From Phoronis ovalis (Eukaryota; Phoronida; Phoronidae), in NCBI GenBank assembly GCA_028565635.1, contig JAOXYB010047791.1:1-12099 (forward strand): 12,099 nt of DNA, in the 5' to 3' direction. The notes below the pieces were generated by a model that was given only the letters and a program-made list of their open reading frames with translations, was not told the origin of the DNA and did no database searches. Below are positions 1-7,888 of the stretch, in pieces. Made by a program: the position numbers and the translations under genes. Position 1 is the first letter of the stretch; every line of letters begins with the position of its first letter.

Positions 1-132
1 CAAAAACTTGCGATTTTCGTGGGCCTTTTTTTAAATGTGCGTAGTGCCACAACTATGTGCTTCGGTAATTTCCCGCGCCATGTTTAGTTGACAGACACAG
101 TTCCACAAATGCGATCCTGCTAATTTTCTCAG
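1..132 (+). other. Sequence upstream of Tudor-like exon, ending in a probable splice acceptor
   Basis: This is either the end of an intron or a 5' untranslated leader in front of the Tudor-like exon. It ends in a pyrimidine-rich stretch and TTTTCTCAG at 124-132, a good 3' splice site, directly before the ATG at 134. A short ATG at 80 reaches a stop after three codons, so nothing upstream looks coding. Whether transcription starts inside this stretch cannot be told because the window begins here. Confidence 0.35.
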
Positions 133-291
133 AATGGCAAATTATAAAGTTGGCTTGAAAGTGCAGGCAGTCGACGAGCTTGGGAAGGTGGGAAAATGCG
201 GTGGTTGGAAATGTTTTGAACCAGGACGAGTGGGAAGTGCGATATCCCGGCTGGTCGTCGGATTTCAACAGGGTTGTAATTGTCGGGGAAG

Positions 292-295
292 CAGA
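292..295. repeat. Left target-site duplication (CAGA) of the solo LTR
   Basis: CAGA directly precedes the LTR start TGTAGCG and is repeated at 681-684 directly after the LTR end. It lies within the Tudor-like reading frame (codons GCA GA|A), so deleting the LTR plus one copy recreates continuous codons. Confidence 0.8.
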
Positions 296-354
296 TGTAG
301 CGAAATTTAACTTTAATTTTACATAGTGATCATTATTAATATATATTATATATA

Positions 355-496
355 GCGAATTCCCTCCCACATGTCTATCTATGCTATTGTAATGCGGATT
401 CCCTCCGCTCATATGACTATCTATGTTAATATATAGCGGATTCGGGATTCCCTCCCGCACGTCTATCTATGTTATATTGTATAGCGGAATCCCTCC
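355..496 (+). repeat. Four degenerate tandem units in the U3 part of the LTR
   Basis: The core GCGGATTCCCTCC occurs at 355, 394, 436 (with an internal duplication, GCGGATTCGGGATTCCCTCC) and 484, each copy except the last followed by a variant of CATGTCTATCTATG. Spacing is about 39-48 bp. U3 tandem repeats often act as enhancer units in LTRs; that role is inferred here. Confidence 0.7.
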
Positions 497-509
497 GTTG
501 GTTGGCTAC

Positions 510-517
510 TATAAATA
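510..517 (+). promoter_or_regulatory. LTR TATA box
   Basis: TATAAATA lies downstream of the U3 repeats and about 50 bp before the LTR AATAAA, the expected place for the core promoter of an LTR. Transcription would run rightward and start near 540. Confidence 0.6.
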
Positions 518-563
518 GCCTGTGTTATTGTATTGTAATTCAGTTGCTCGCTTACATTTGAAC

Positions 564-569
564 AATAAA
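564..569 (+). terminator. LTR polyadenylation signal
   Basis: AATAAA lies 48 bases after the LTR TATA box. It would define the end of R in the LTR transcript. A T-rich stretch follows at about 591-615. Confidence 0.55.
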
Positions 570-680
570 CTTCGTGTCATTCTCATCAAACATCTCTCTT
601 ATTTCTTGTCTTTTTACGAACTAGTGCAGACTCAACCAACGGCCCTGAGCCAAAGTCTGCACTTCACGTCTTTCGTTACA

Positions 681-684
681 CAGA
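681..684. repeat. Right target-site duplication (CAGA) of the solo LTR
   Basis: This is the second copy of the 4-bp duplication, directly after TTTCGTTACA. It pairs with 292-295. Confidence 0.8.
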
Positions 685-719
685 AATTCGTCTGCGTGTT
701 CCCTCGATTGTAAAACTTT

Positions 720-1700
720 GTACTCTCTCAGTGATTCCAAATCACTTTTATTTAATCAAGAACAGATTGTTTTAGTTATCCTTTTTTGTACCATGTGCAA
801 AGTTATTCTTCTCATTGATGAAATACATTAAAATCATTCTGGTGCATACTGCAAGTTAAACGATGATAAAACTCCTGTCATTATATTATTGTTTTAAAGC
901 TATTTTTATTACTATCTTGAAAGCTATTTTTATTATTATCTTGATGTTTTATCAAACTTATGTATTCCCTTAAGGAAGGGGAAACTAATATAAAATATTC
1001 AGTTCTGTAACAAATTCTTAAAGATAACACTAAAGGTTCTAAGGTCAAATAAAATAGTTCCCTGGGATTAACCTGTGAAGGCTAATTGAGTGTGATTTTA
1101 TCTGGGAGTGTAATCACTGGTAATGGGACTATTATGAATAGAGCTGTAATTGGCTGGTAATCAGAAGTCAGTCAAGTAGAATCCATACCAGTTACACTAA
1201 ACATTCTGGCATGAATAACTCTATGTTGATAAAAGAACCTTCCAAGCTATCATTTAAGAATGGTTATGTCCAAATTTGATGAAAATTGCATTGGAGCCTA
1301 TGGAATATATAATACTGGTTTCGTCACATTTACAATTTCTATAAAATTCTCTATATGCACTGTCTTCTTTTTCTTAGATATCAATTTTACCCGAAATACT
1401 TCATGGCAGACGTGCTCTAAGTCCTTGTTCTGGATTTTATTTATTGTTTTAATTATTGTGATATACCTTTTTGCAAATAAAATAATGTATCAGGAAAAAG
1501 GTTTTTTTGTATTGATTTATCTCCTTTCTATATCCTCGTCTAGAGGGACTTGTCAACTCTGCAAGGATCCCATTGATATAATTCATAAGGTGATAACATC
1601 AGGTTGATCAGGTGACAAACACAACATGTCTATTTCAAAACAGGTTAAAGCTGAGGAAACCCCAGCTATTTAATATATCTCTTCACTGTCCACGCTTCTA
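720..1700. other. AT-rich non-coding stretch
   Basis: I found no exon with paired splice signals and no recognisable domain here. A plus-strand frame at 1260-1607 is open for 115 codons, but its translation is dominated by F, I, L, S and K as expected of AT-rich DNA and matches no family I know. The one small structural feature is the 24-bp tandem duplication at 897-944. Confidence 0.5.
897..944. repeat. Two-copy 24-bp tandem duplication
   Basis: AAGCTATTTTTATTACTATC plus TTGA at 897-920 is followed immediately by the same 24 bases with one C-to-T change at 921-944. It looks like a recent slippage duplication. Confidence 0.85.
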
Positions 1701-1704
1701 AATA

Positions 1705-2030
1705 CAGGCACAGATACAAGGGGGTTTCCACCTTTTTTCTAGAACACGGTCACGAAATTACTGGAAAACATTTCATGAAAACCAGGTTTCTTGTTTCTTG
1801 AAAAACGGTCACAAGTTCCCGACCGTTTTCCTGGGCTATGAGCGGTTTCTTTGTTCCTTGTTTGCTTTACACCGTGTGAGCTTGGAATAACTTATTTGAA
1901 TGTATTGGCTACATATAAAGATAGGTGTTTCAGGTCATTAAATTGCTATTTCTAAATGTGATGACTTGTTGGGAAGAAATGACACTAAAATTTAGAAAAC
2001 GGTCACAACTTTAATCTGTATCCGCGCCTG
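1705..2030. mobile_element. Non-autonomous DNA transposon (hAT-like MITE), 326 bp
   Basis: The left end CAGGCACAGATACA and the reverse complement of the right end, CAGGCGCGGATACA, match at 12 of 14 positions. The CAGG-start TIR resembles hAT-superfamily ends. Flanks show the direct repeat AAATA (1700-1704 and 2031-2035). The repeat extends to 8 bp, AAATACAG (1700-1707 and 2031-2038), if the first three bases of the left TIR are counted, so the exact edge is ambiguous by three bases. No transposase is encoded. Inside, ACGGTCAC occurs three times (around 1745, 1805 and 1999), two copies near the ends like subterminal transposase-binding repeats. There is also a perfect 9-bp inverted repeat at 1802-1829. 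Confidence 0.72.
1802..1829. repeat. Inverted repeat inside the MITE
   Basis: AAAACGGTC (1802-1810) and GACCGTTTT (1821-1829) are perfect reverse complements separated by 10 bases. The same ACGGTC core recurs near both ends of the element. Confidence 0.8.
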
Positions 2031-2519
2031 AAATACAGAAATATTTTTGAACAGATGAGTATCAGACTGAACTTAGCTTTTTAAGTGCAGAACTATTTAA
2101 TGGTCCCAAGGTGAATTTGAAATTAGTCTACCTCATTATGATTTTATGGACAGTTATCAAAGAACCTATAGTAAATGGTTAAAGCTTTTAAACAGTATAA
2201 AAATTTATGAGAGAACTTGCACACAAAGTAGATATAAAGGTATATTTAAATCTTAAACTTTTGCAGAAATATAGGTTTATTTAGTACATAGAATTTGATA
2301 TAATCCCAGTAAAAAATTTAAATCCTAAACTGTAAAAGTTACAGTCACAGTACTGTTATAGTTTAATATGTCCATTAAACGGACACATTTTTAATGGCAG
2401 TCCAGTAAATCCACGATTTTTAAGTAATCCACTTGAGATTCCGCTGATATAGTCCTGAAGTCACCCTTGATTGAATTACGTTGTGATACATTACGATATC
2501 ATGCCTCATTAGACAATTA
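2031..2519 (-). other. Probable 3' untranslated region and flank of the minus-strand gene
   Basis: No exon was found here. If the tentative last exon ends at the TGA at 2522-2520, the 3' UTR runs leftward from 2519 to a cleavage site beyond the AATAAA at 2281-2276, roughly 250 bases. The stretch is AT-rich with several short poly-A and poly-T runs and no other recognisable element. Confidence 0.35.
2276..2281 (-). terminator. Candidate polyadenylation signal of the minus-strand gene
   Basis: The plus strand reads TTTATT, which is AATAAA on the minus strand. It lies about 240 bases past the proposed stop codon at 2522-2520. AATAAA is common by chance in DNA this AT-rich, so this is only a candidate. 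Confidence 0.35.
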
Positions 2520-2618
2520 TCAGATCTCCGCATCAAGTCTCTGCTCAAGAAAATTTCCAGCATAGCGGATACAGCTCAACCTGAATTCAGTCAGTACCAA
2601 GTTTCGATGCCATCGCCA
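2520..2618 (-). CDS. Tentative last exon (5) of the unrecognised minus-strand gene
   Basis: On the minus strand, GTCAAGTCTGCAG provides an acceptor ending at 2619. The following 99 bases read 32 codons and a TGA (2522-2520) in phase 0, which is the phase exon 4 leaves. The product would end in ...GNFLEQRLDAEI. The base composition is less AT-biased than its surroundings. Other acceptors (CACAAG at about 2638, in the same frame; GAATTCAG at about 2583, giving a shorter end) are possible, and the pyrimidine tract is weak. The intron from exon 4 would be 217 bp. With this exon the whole coding sequence is 987 bases. No domain is recognised in this segment. Confidence 0.3.
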   Translation of the reverse strand, partial: WRWHRNLVLTEFRLSCIRYAGNFLEQRLDAEI

Positions 2619-2835
2619 CTGCAGACTTGACAAGTCCTTGTGGACGCCCCATTTAATTGATACAGCCATATATTTGATAGCGAAAGACAGTAAAAGAAAC
2701 ATATTTTTGGCGCAGAAATTACTGGATCGTATTTTAAAAAATCACATTTTATTAATGAAACATATTGATTTAAAAAAGAATTTAAAAAAAAGCATCTGCA
2801 TAGATTTACATTCACAGCTATCTAAGAAAACTTAC

Positions 2836-2922
2836 CCTGGTTTGCTTAATGGCAGTACTCTGTTCTTTGATACCAGATTTTACAGCTATTCTTGTGCTGC
2901 TGATTGAATCTTGGCTATGCAC
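2836..2922 (-). CDS. Exon 4 of the unrecognised minus-strand gene
   Basis: This 87-base exon is bounded by TTTATTTTAG (acceptor, ending at 2923) and CCAGG|GTAAGT (donor, GT at 2835-2834), both close to consensus. Only the phase-0 reading is open (29 codons, VHSQDSISSTRIAVKSG and on to IKQTR); the other two frames hit stops. Phase 0 at both edges agrees with exon 3, which ends exactly on a codon. The segment is rich in S, T, I and K, polar, with no recognised motif. It would form residues 268-296 of the model. A run of unrelated open codons on the plus strand (2638-2907) overlaps it but has no splice or domain support. Confidence 0.5.
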
Positions 2923-2940
2923 CTAAAATAAACTTTTTGA

Positions 2941-3299
2941 GCTACACACATATTATTTTCTTTGCTTCTACGGGAGTCCATTTAGTAACTGGAATTATCA
3001 CGATTAATATCCCAAAAACTTAAATTATACAGGCTTTCTTCTTACCCTATCTCACTAGAGGTCAATATTGCAGACAGATGTACATCGGATTCTAGTAGCT
3101 TGTAGATCGACAGTGCAATTATTTTGAAGCAGTTACCTGAAGTCTTACATAACAATGCAAACAAGATGTCAGTTGCCCATTAAATCCCTAGTATTACATC
3201 ATATTGTGGTTCATACCGATGTATGTAGTTTGTAACCCCAATTTGTAGCTAGTATATAATTAAGCGACTTTTTGAAGAAGTTCCCTTAATTGTTACATA
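2941..3299. other. Intron 3 segment with no recognised feature
   Basis: This is AT-rich sequence between exon 4 and the start of the degenerate repeat array. No exon, TIR or tandem repeat was seen. Confidence 0.4.
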
Positions 3300-3892
3300 C
3301 GTAAAGCAAAGAACCCGTCAAAGATTCAGATCAGCAATTGACCCACTTTTCCAGATCATTTCAAAATCCAATTAGCCTAATACAAATAGCCATCCACCTA
3401 TGGTCTTTATAAAACCATTTTTGCATTTTTCAATCAATGGTTCGTACTTCCGGCACATGACACAATGTCACATACCCTCTCAGGAATAAACATCAGTCAG
3501 CCATACTGAAAGTGATCAAGGCCAGTGTGGATGGGCATAAAAATGTCGAAGGTTCAGATCAGCATTTGACCCACTATTTCAAGGTCATTCAAAATTTTCA
3601 CCTAGCCTAACCTGCCCACCAACCAAAAGCCTTCATGAATTCATTGTCAAATTGTCAACGCTTCACTTTTCTGGAAATGGGTGCAACCTGACCTACCCTC
3701 TCAGAAGCAAACATGGCTGCCAGTCTGCCAAATTTGAAGTAATCCGGGTCAAACTTATACCTTGCCTGTACTTTGAAATGCATTTACCAAATATGAAGTT
3801 GACTAGGAAAATTGAAGCTGTTATCGCGAGACAAAGGACAATGAAAGGAAGCAATTACATAAGATAAGGATGACTCCTTCGTTACGAATATG

Positions 3893-3917
3893 TGCCCAGC
3901 CACTGTGTGCATGGGCA
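3893..3917. repeat. 25-bp near-palindrome, copy 1
   Basis: TGCCCAGCCAC-TGT-GTGCATGGGCA forms two 11-base arms that pair except at two positions. It is 48 bases left of copy 2 and matches the copy at 8806-8830 closely. Confidence 0.75.
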
Positions 3918-3940
3918 TAATGACACAGCCTACGACTACA

Positions 3941-3965
3941 TGTCCAGCCACCATGTGGATGGGCA
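3941..3965. repeat. 25-bp near-palindrome, copy 2
   Basis: TGTCCAGCCAC-CAT-GTGGATGGGCA has the same two-arm layout as copies 1 and 3 and is followed by CAAAAA. A partial copy holding only the right arm (GCCAGTGTGGATGGGCA, followed by TAAAAA) lies at 3521-3537. Confidence 0.75.
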
Positions 3966-5077
3966 CAAAAAAACTAAAACAGTTATTGCAAGACAAAGAA
4001 AGAGTTACGAATAACATAAAGTGTCAAAGATTTGTATCGGCATTTGACCTACTTCTCAAGGTCATTTTGAACTGTCACCTCACCTAATACACCCACCAAC
4101 CTATGACCTTCGTGAATCCACCTTCGAATCATTCAGTCAACGCTTACACAGTAGTTGCAACATAAAGTGCCCTCATGGGAACAAACATGGTGGCCATATT
4201 GGAAGTAATCAAGGACAAAATTATATTTGACCTGAATTTACTCTCAACCGAATATGAAGCAGATCGGTAAAAAAGTTATAATATTTGTTCGAGAAGAGAT
4301 TCGAACAAGTTCTCTATAAAAAAATTATGTTGAATATGTCAAAATATTAAGACAGAGCTCTGCGTTTGCAGAAAGATGCCCATCACAGTGAAGTAGTTTT
4401 AAAGCAATCTTTCCATGTATCAAAATTTTCAGGGTCTGGCAAAAACGGCTTAGTACAAAGGCAGTGAACTAAATTGAAAGACGAAGCTTTCAAATCAATA
4501 TTAGACTCACATGTCAACGTAATTTCGAAATACCATCAAGCCTATAGCACCCACGGGCTGATATGAATCTCCTGCACCCAGGGAATGGGCAAATTTGCAA
4601 AAACTTTCAGTCATTTCAAATATCCCATAGCCTATATATTAATAATAACTGCCCAACATGGGTTTCATCCATCTTCAAATTGTCCAGCACGAATATCCTA
4701 CTTTTACATAAGAGGGTAAAACTGCAAAACTGAGTTTCCCATTATTCAGTATCATTTTGAAATACCAACTAAGCGATAACAATTTCCCACCCATTGACTT
4801 CATGTACCAATCTATAAATCATCCAGGTAATGTTTTATCTACCTGCTATAGACAACATATGAACGATAGTTTTAATTAGAGGTAATGAATTTCTCATACC
4901 AATGTGGGAAAATTGCAAAAATAGCACCTATAGCCTATGATAATCATTCGCCAATGATGGGGTTTAAATATTCACCTTCAAATAGTCTAGGGAATGCTTC
5001 ATGGACAAAGGGTTACAACACTAACGCATACCCTATTCACACCAGTATGACGGTCAAAAAACAACTTAATTTCTTAC

Positions 5078-5405
5078 CTTACTGTCACTTTCTGTGAGCC
5101 TTTCCAAATTGTCAATGTTCTGCCGAACATGCCCTTGAGTTGTTGGTTCTTTGTTTTCCTTATTTTTAACCACATCTGCATACTGACGGGGGGCATTGTT
5201 AGAGGTTGTTTCTGCCAGATGTCTAGGATCATCGCTTGGAGGATTGCACTGATTATTTTGGGAATGCAGGTGTTCTCGGTTAGACTTTGCTTGGTTATCT
5301 TTACTCTCTTCCTGGCTTAGTTCATTATTGTCCACCTGGACAGAAATATCTTTTCCTTGTCTGTCAGTTTGTTCTTTGTCATCGTTAGAATCATCTTTTA
5401 GAAAC
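5078..5405 (-). CDS. Exon 3 of the unrecognised minus-strand gene, hydrophilic tail region
   Basis: The acceptor is CATATTGCATCTCAG (ending at 5406) and the donor is AGTAAG|GTAAGAA (GT at 5077-5076). The 328 bases start with one base that completes the split codon AG|G from exon 2 and then read 109 whole codons. Residues 159-267 of the model are almost entirely polar, rich in D, E, N, Q, K and S, with few hydrophobic residues until about 233 (QYADVVKNK) and 256-261 (DNLERL). This is the pattern of an intrinsically disordered linker or tail. No catalytic or binding motif is visible. The exon and its immediate flanks lack the repeat that fills the sequence on both sides. Its open frame is much longer than expected by chance and is bounded by two near-consensus splice sites. 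Confidence 0.65.
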
Positions 5406-5428
5406 CTGAGATGCAATATGTTATTCAA

Positions 5429-5859
5429 GCTTGAGCAAGTAGTAAAGGTTTTCTTGGATACAAGAAGAGCAAAACTGTAGCAAAAAGCTGCAGTCTATTA
5501 CTTAACCCCTAATTTCTTAAACCATCAGACTGTTAAGAGGCACAAGGAATGGTAATTCACAATGCAATGATCAGAAAATGGGCTAGGAGCCTCTCAGTCC
5601 ATTAATTAAAAAATAATTGGCCTTAATCATCATGCTAAGAAGCTACATTGGAAAGTCACAGTAAGACAGTTGTTGCAACTATGCGGAACAATAGAATGTC
5701 TACAAAAATGGTTTACATGTTTAAGAAACTGCATCAGAATGGGAGACATGTTGATACTAAGCTACTTAGCAAGAACACAGTGGGCATACTTAAATATAGT
5801 ATAGTAAATAAAAGCTATTTCAAACTTCATGTAGAGTGACCGCAAGTAAATGTGTTAAG
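5429..5859. other. Non-coding flank of exon 3 within intron 2
   Basis: No exon or mobile element was recognised. A plus-strand frame of 63 codons at 5648-5839 has no splice support and no known motif and is probably chance. The degenerate repeats resume from about 5860. Confidence 0.4.
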
Positions 5860-7660
5860 TTTAACAACAAGTCTACTTCAGTAGACAGTGCTCATCTCAA
5901 CAATTATCTCGGGAATAAATTTGGCCACCAGATGACCATAGCGGAATTTAATATCTAAATCAAAATTAACCTGTATTCGAGTATCTATTTATCTTCTGAC
6001 TTAAAACAATCAATCTAGGTATCAGAATTTTCAAGTTAGAAATAGCTTGACTGAGAAAGAATCGGAAGTTTGTGTTTAACTTTTCATGGTCATTCTAAAA
6101 AAACACCTAGCTGGTCTACCAATGGTCTTCCTAAATCCACCTTCAAATTGTCCAGGCACTGCTCATATCCGTAAAATATACAAGGAGGTACCATTTAGGG
6201 AACAACCATGGCCACCAGTTGCATGGCCATAATGCAAGTGATCCAGGTAACACTTATATCTGACCTATATTTTGACCTGTATAAATATGATCAGAAGCTA
6301 ATCTGAAAAAACTGAAGCTGTTATTGTGAGGCCATCTCGGGAACAAAATGACCATTAGTCTGCCCTACTAGAAGTATGTGATCCAGATCAAAATCAAGCT
6401 TGACCTGTATTTTGGGTTTGATTTACATGTTGAGTCAGTTTTCAAAATCTGGGCTATATAAAGCAGTTTTGACTACTGCAAAAAATGCAAAACATTTCTT
6501 GATCAGCAGACCGACTTTTCAATGTCATTCTAAAATACCATTATAATTAATATATATATCCTATATATATTACACATACCTATACCTATATATGGCAGTC
6601 AAAAATCATCTTTGAATCATCCAAGCTTCACTATCTTTGTGTGAAAAGATGGACTTTGAGGTACCTTAGCGAGAACAAACGTATGCAGTCTGCCACGTTA
6701 AAAGTAATCTAGGTCACAATTACACCTAAGCAGTACTTTGTGAACTGTTTTACTCAGCATAAAACCGAAGCAGTTCTGGTGAGACAAAGAAAGCGTTACA
6801 CACAAGAAATGTCAAAGGTTAGGATAGGCATTTGAATACAATAACCCACCTATGGCTTCATGAATCCTCCTGTAAACAGTCAATGTTTCATCTTCCAGGA
6901 ATGTAGCGCAATGTGATGAGCCCTCTTGGCAGTAAACATGGCCGACAGTCGACCATATTAGAAATAATCCAGGTCAGAAATGTACCTGCCTTGTACTTTG
7001 ACCTTTACTTACCTTGAACCGAATGTGACCTGGTTGGAAAAAAAAATGAAACTGTTATTGTGATATACCATCTCCAGAACAAACATGGTCACCAGTCAGC
7101 TGTCTTGGAAGTGATCCAGATCAAACTTACATCCGATCCTTACTTTGACCTTTATTTACCTTGTACCATATATAAAACTGATTGGATAAGAACAGAAAAT
7201 GTTGATATACGGATCGGCATTTAACCCACTTTCCTAGGTCATTCTTAAAATCTCCTAGCCTAATGCAACCAACAATCTATGGCCTTCACAAATCCACCTT
7301 TGAATAGTCAATGCTGCATATTTCTGGAAATTGGCGCAAAGTGATTTGCTTTCTAGCAAACTAACATGGTCGCCAGTCTGTACAAGCTGACTGGACAAAA
7401 ACTAAAGCAGATACTGCAAGACAAAGAAAGAGTTATGAAAGAAAGTGTAATGCCGAAGATTCCTATTGATCAGCATTTAACCCATTTTCAATGTCATTCT
7501 AAATGTTCCCTAGCCTAATCCACCCACTAAGAACCTAGAAGTTTCATGAATTCACTTTCGAAATGTTCACTCAACGTATCATTTTTCTGGAAAGTGGTTC
7601 AATATGATGGAATAAACATGGCCACCTAGTCAGCTACACTGGAAGTAATCTGAGTAATTA
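5860..7660. repeat. Degenerate repeat array, right block (intron 2)
   Basis: This is the same repeat family and orientation as 3300-5060. B landmarks (variants of GGAACAAACATGGCCACCAG) lie near 5910, 6200, 6341, 6672, 6932, 7078, 7358 and 7611. A landmarks (TTTTCAATGTCATTCTAAAAT, CCTAGCCTAAT, CCTATGG) lie near 6078, 6510, 6818, 7213 and 7460. A third landmark, AAACTGAAGCTGTTATTGTGAG, recurs near 6308, 6771, 7041 and 7398 (and near 3807 and 3970 in the left block). The copies carry many TGACCT/AGGTCA hexamers. No long open frame crosses the units, so an old satellite or stacked element copies is more likely than a gene. Confidence 0.7.
6541..6596. repeat. TA-rich low-complexity tract
   Basis: A run of alternating TA (TAATTAATATATATAT, CTATATATATTACAC, CCTATATATGG) interrupts one repeat copy. 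It looks like a degenerate TA microsatellite. Confidence 0.7.
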
Positions 7661-7888
7661 AGAAAAGAAGTGGTCGAAGTGATGGAATGAAAATTTAAAC
7701 TACTTTTCCAATACAAACTGATTAAGACTTCATTGTTGGCAAAGGGATCAGCTTATATTAGGCTTGTTGGTATTTATTTCATTTCCATCTGTGGCAACAA
7801 TTAGCAGTCCCTGATGTGACTTTCGGGTGACCTTTAACTTATTGGAAACTATACCAAGTGTTAGCTGTATATAATATATGGTACATAC
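7661..7888. other. Start of intron 2 next to exon 2
   Basis: No repeat unit or exon was recognised. The donor GTATGT of exon 2 lies at 7888-7883. Confidence 0.4.

Larger units (their letters stand above)
296..680 (+). mobile_element. Solo LTR of a Ty3/gypsy-like retrotransposon
   Basis: A 385-bp element begins TGTAGCGAAA and ends TTTCGTTACA; these ends are inverted repeats matching at 9 of 10 positions, with canonical TG...CA termini. It is flanked on both sides by CAGA (292-295 and 681-684), a 4-bp target-site duplication. Inside are a TATA box (510-517) and an AATAAA (564-569) in the order U3-R-U5 on the plus strand. No internal region, primer-binding site or second LTR lies in the window, so it is a solo LTR left by recombination between the two LTRs of a full element. 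The 4-bp duplication fits Ty3/gypsy-type elements, but the superfamily is inferred because no pol gene is present. It interrupts the Tudor-like exon. Confidence 0.82.
133..712 (+). pseudogene. Broken Tudor/MBT-like barrel exon, frameshifted and split by a solo LTR
   Basis: A small domain resembling the Tudor/Tudor-knot/MBT-type beta-barrels of chromatin proteins can be read after the acceptor at 124-132. The ATG at 134-136 has a good start context (A at -3, G at +4). The first 18 codons give NYKVGLKVQAVDELGK. One extra G in the GG at 187-188 then shifts the frame, and in the next frame the conserved part continues as EWEVRYPGWSSDFNRVV, with the W-x-V-x-Y-x-G-W core typical of the fold. At 295 the frame is interrupted by an LTR. 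After the LTR it resumes at 685 with EIRLRVP, as expected after the last strand of such domains. The unshifted frame stops at 308-310. Family members usually bind methylated lysine or arginine in histones or other proteins, but binding cannot be assigned here because the copy is broken twice. The 3' limit is uncertain; the resumed frame stays open to a TAG at 773-775. Confidence 0.72.
3300..5060. repeat. Degenerate repeat array, left block (intron 3)
   Basis: Diverged copies of the same units recur in one orientation. Unit part A has the landmarks GATCAGCATTTGACCCAC, then TTTTCAAGGTCATT, CCTAGCCTAAT, CACCCACCAACCTATGG, CTTCATGAATCC and TCAAATTGTC. Unit part B has AACAAACATGGC, CCAGTCTGCCATATTGGAAG, TAATCCAGGTCAAA and TTGACCTGTACTTTGACC. 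Clear A copies start near 3318, 3552 and 4024. More decayed ones lie near 4490-4690 and 4890-4990. B copies lie near 3489, 3705 and 4180. Spacing is irregular, about 200-500 bp, and copies look well under 80% identical by eye. Short open frames here (for example 3652-3867, 3784-4017 and 4885-5097) are repeat sequence, not genes. Confidence 0.7.

Noticed and set aside
53-460. Minus-strand open frame of 135 codons
   Set aside because: It runs antisense across the Tudor-like exon and the LTR tandem repeats; both are better explained on the plus strand by domain similarity and LTR structure.
681-712. Primer-binding site expected after a 5' LTR
   Set aside because: No tRNA-complementary TGG-type site follows the LTR, and the flanking CAGA duplication shows the element ends there.
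522-713. Plus-strand open frame of 63 codons
   Set aside because: It lies within the R-U5 part of the LTR and reads across the insertion junction; no domain.
1260-1607. Plus-strand open frame with hydrophobic stretches that could suggest a membrane protein
   Set aside because: The F/I/L richness is what AT-rich DNA gives; no start context, splice sites or family match.
2638-2907. Plus-strand open frame of 89 codons
   Set aside because: K- and L-rich translation from A/T runs, with no splice support; the opposite strand has a well-bounded exon here.
3784-4017. Minus-strand frame with an internal repeat (HMVAGHV/HTVAGHI)
   Set aside because: The peptide repeat comes from the two near-palindromes at 3893 and 3941 inside non-coding repeat sequence.
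4885-5097. Plus-strand open frame of 70 codons
   Set aside because: Most of it aligns with decayed units of the intron repeat family, and its end overlaps the donor of exon 3 on the other strand.
5648-5839. Plus-strand open frame of 63 codons with a fairly protein-like composition
   Set aside because: No homology recognised, no flanking splice pair and no continuation; kept only as an intron note.
3300-7660. Possible CRISPR-like or clean satellite array
   Set aside because: Units are long, diverged and irregularly spaced, with no constant short repeat and unique spacers, and the context is eukaryotic.
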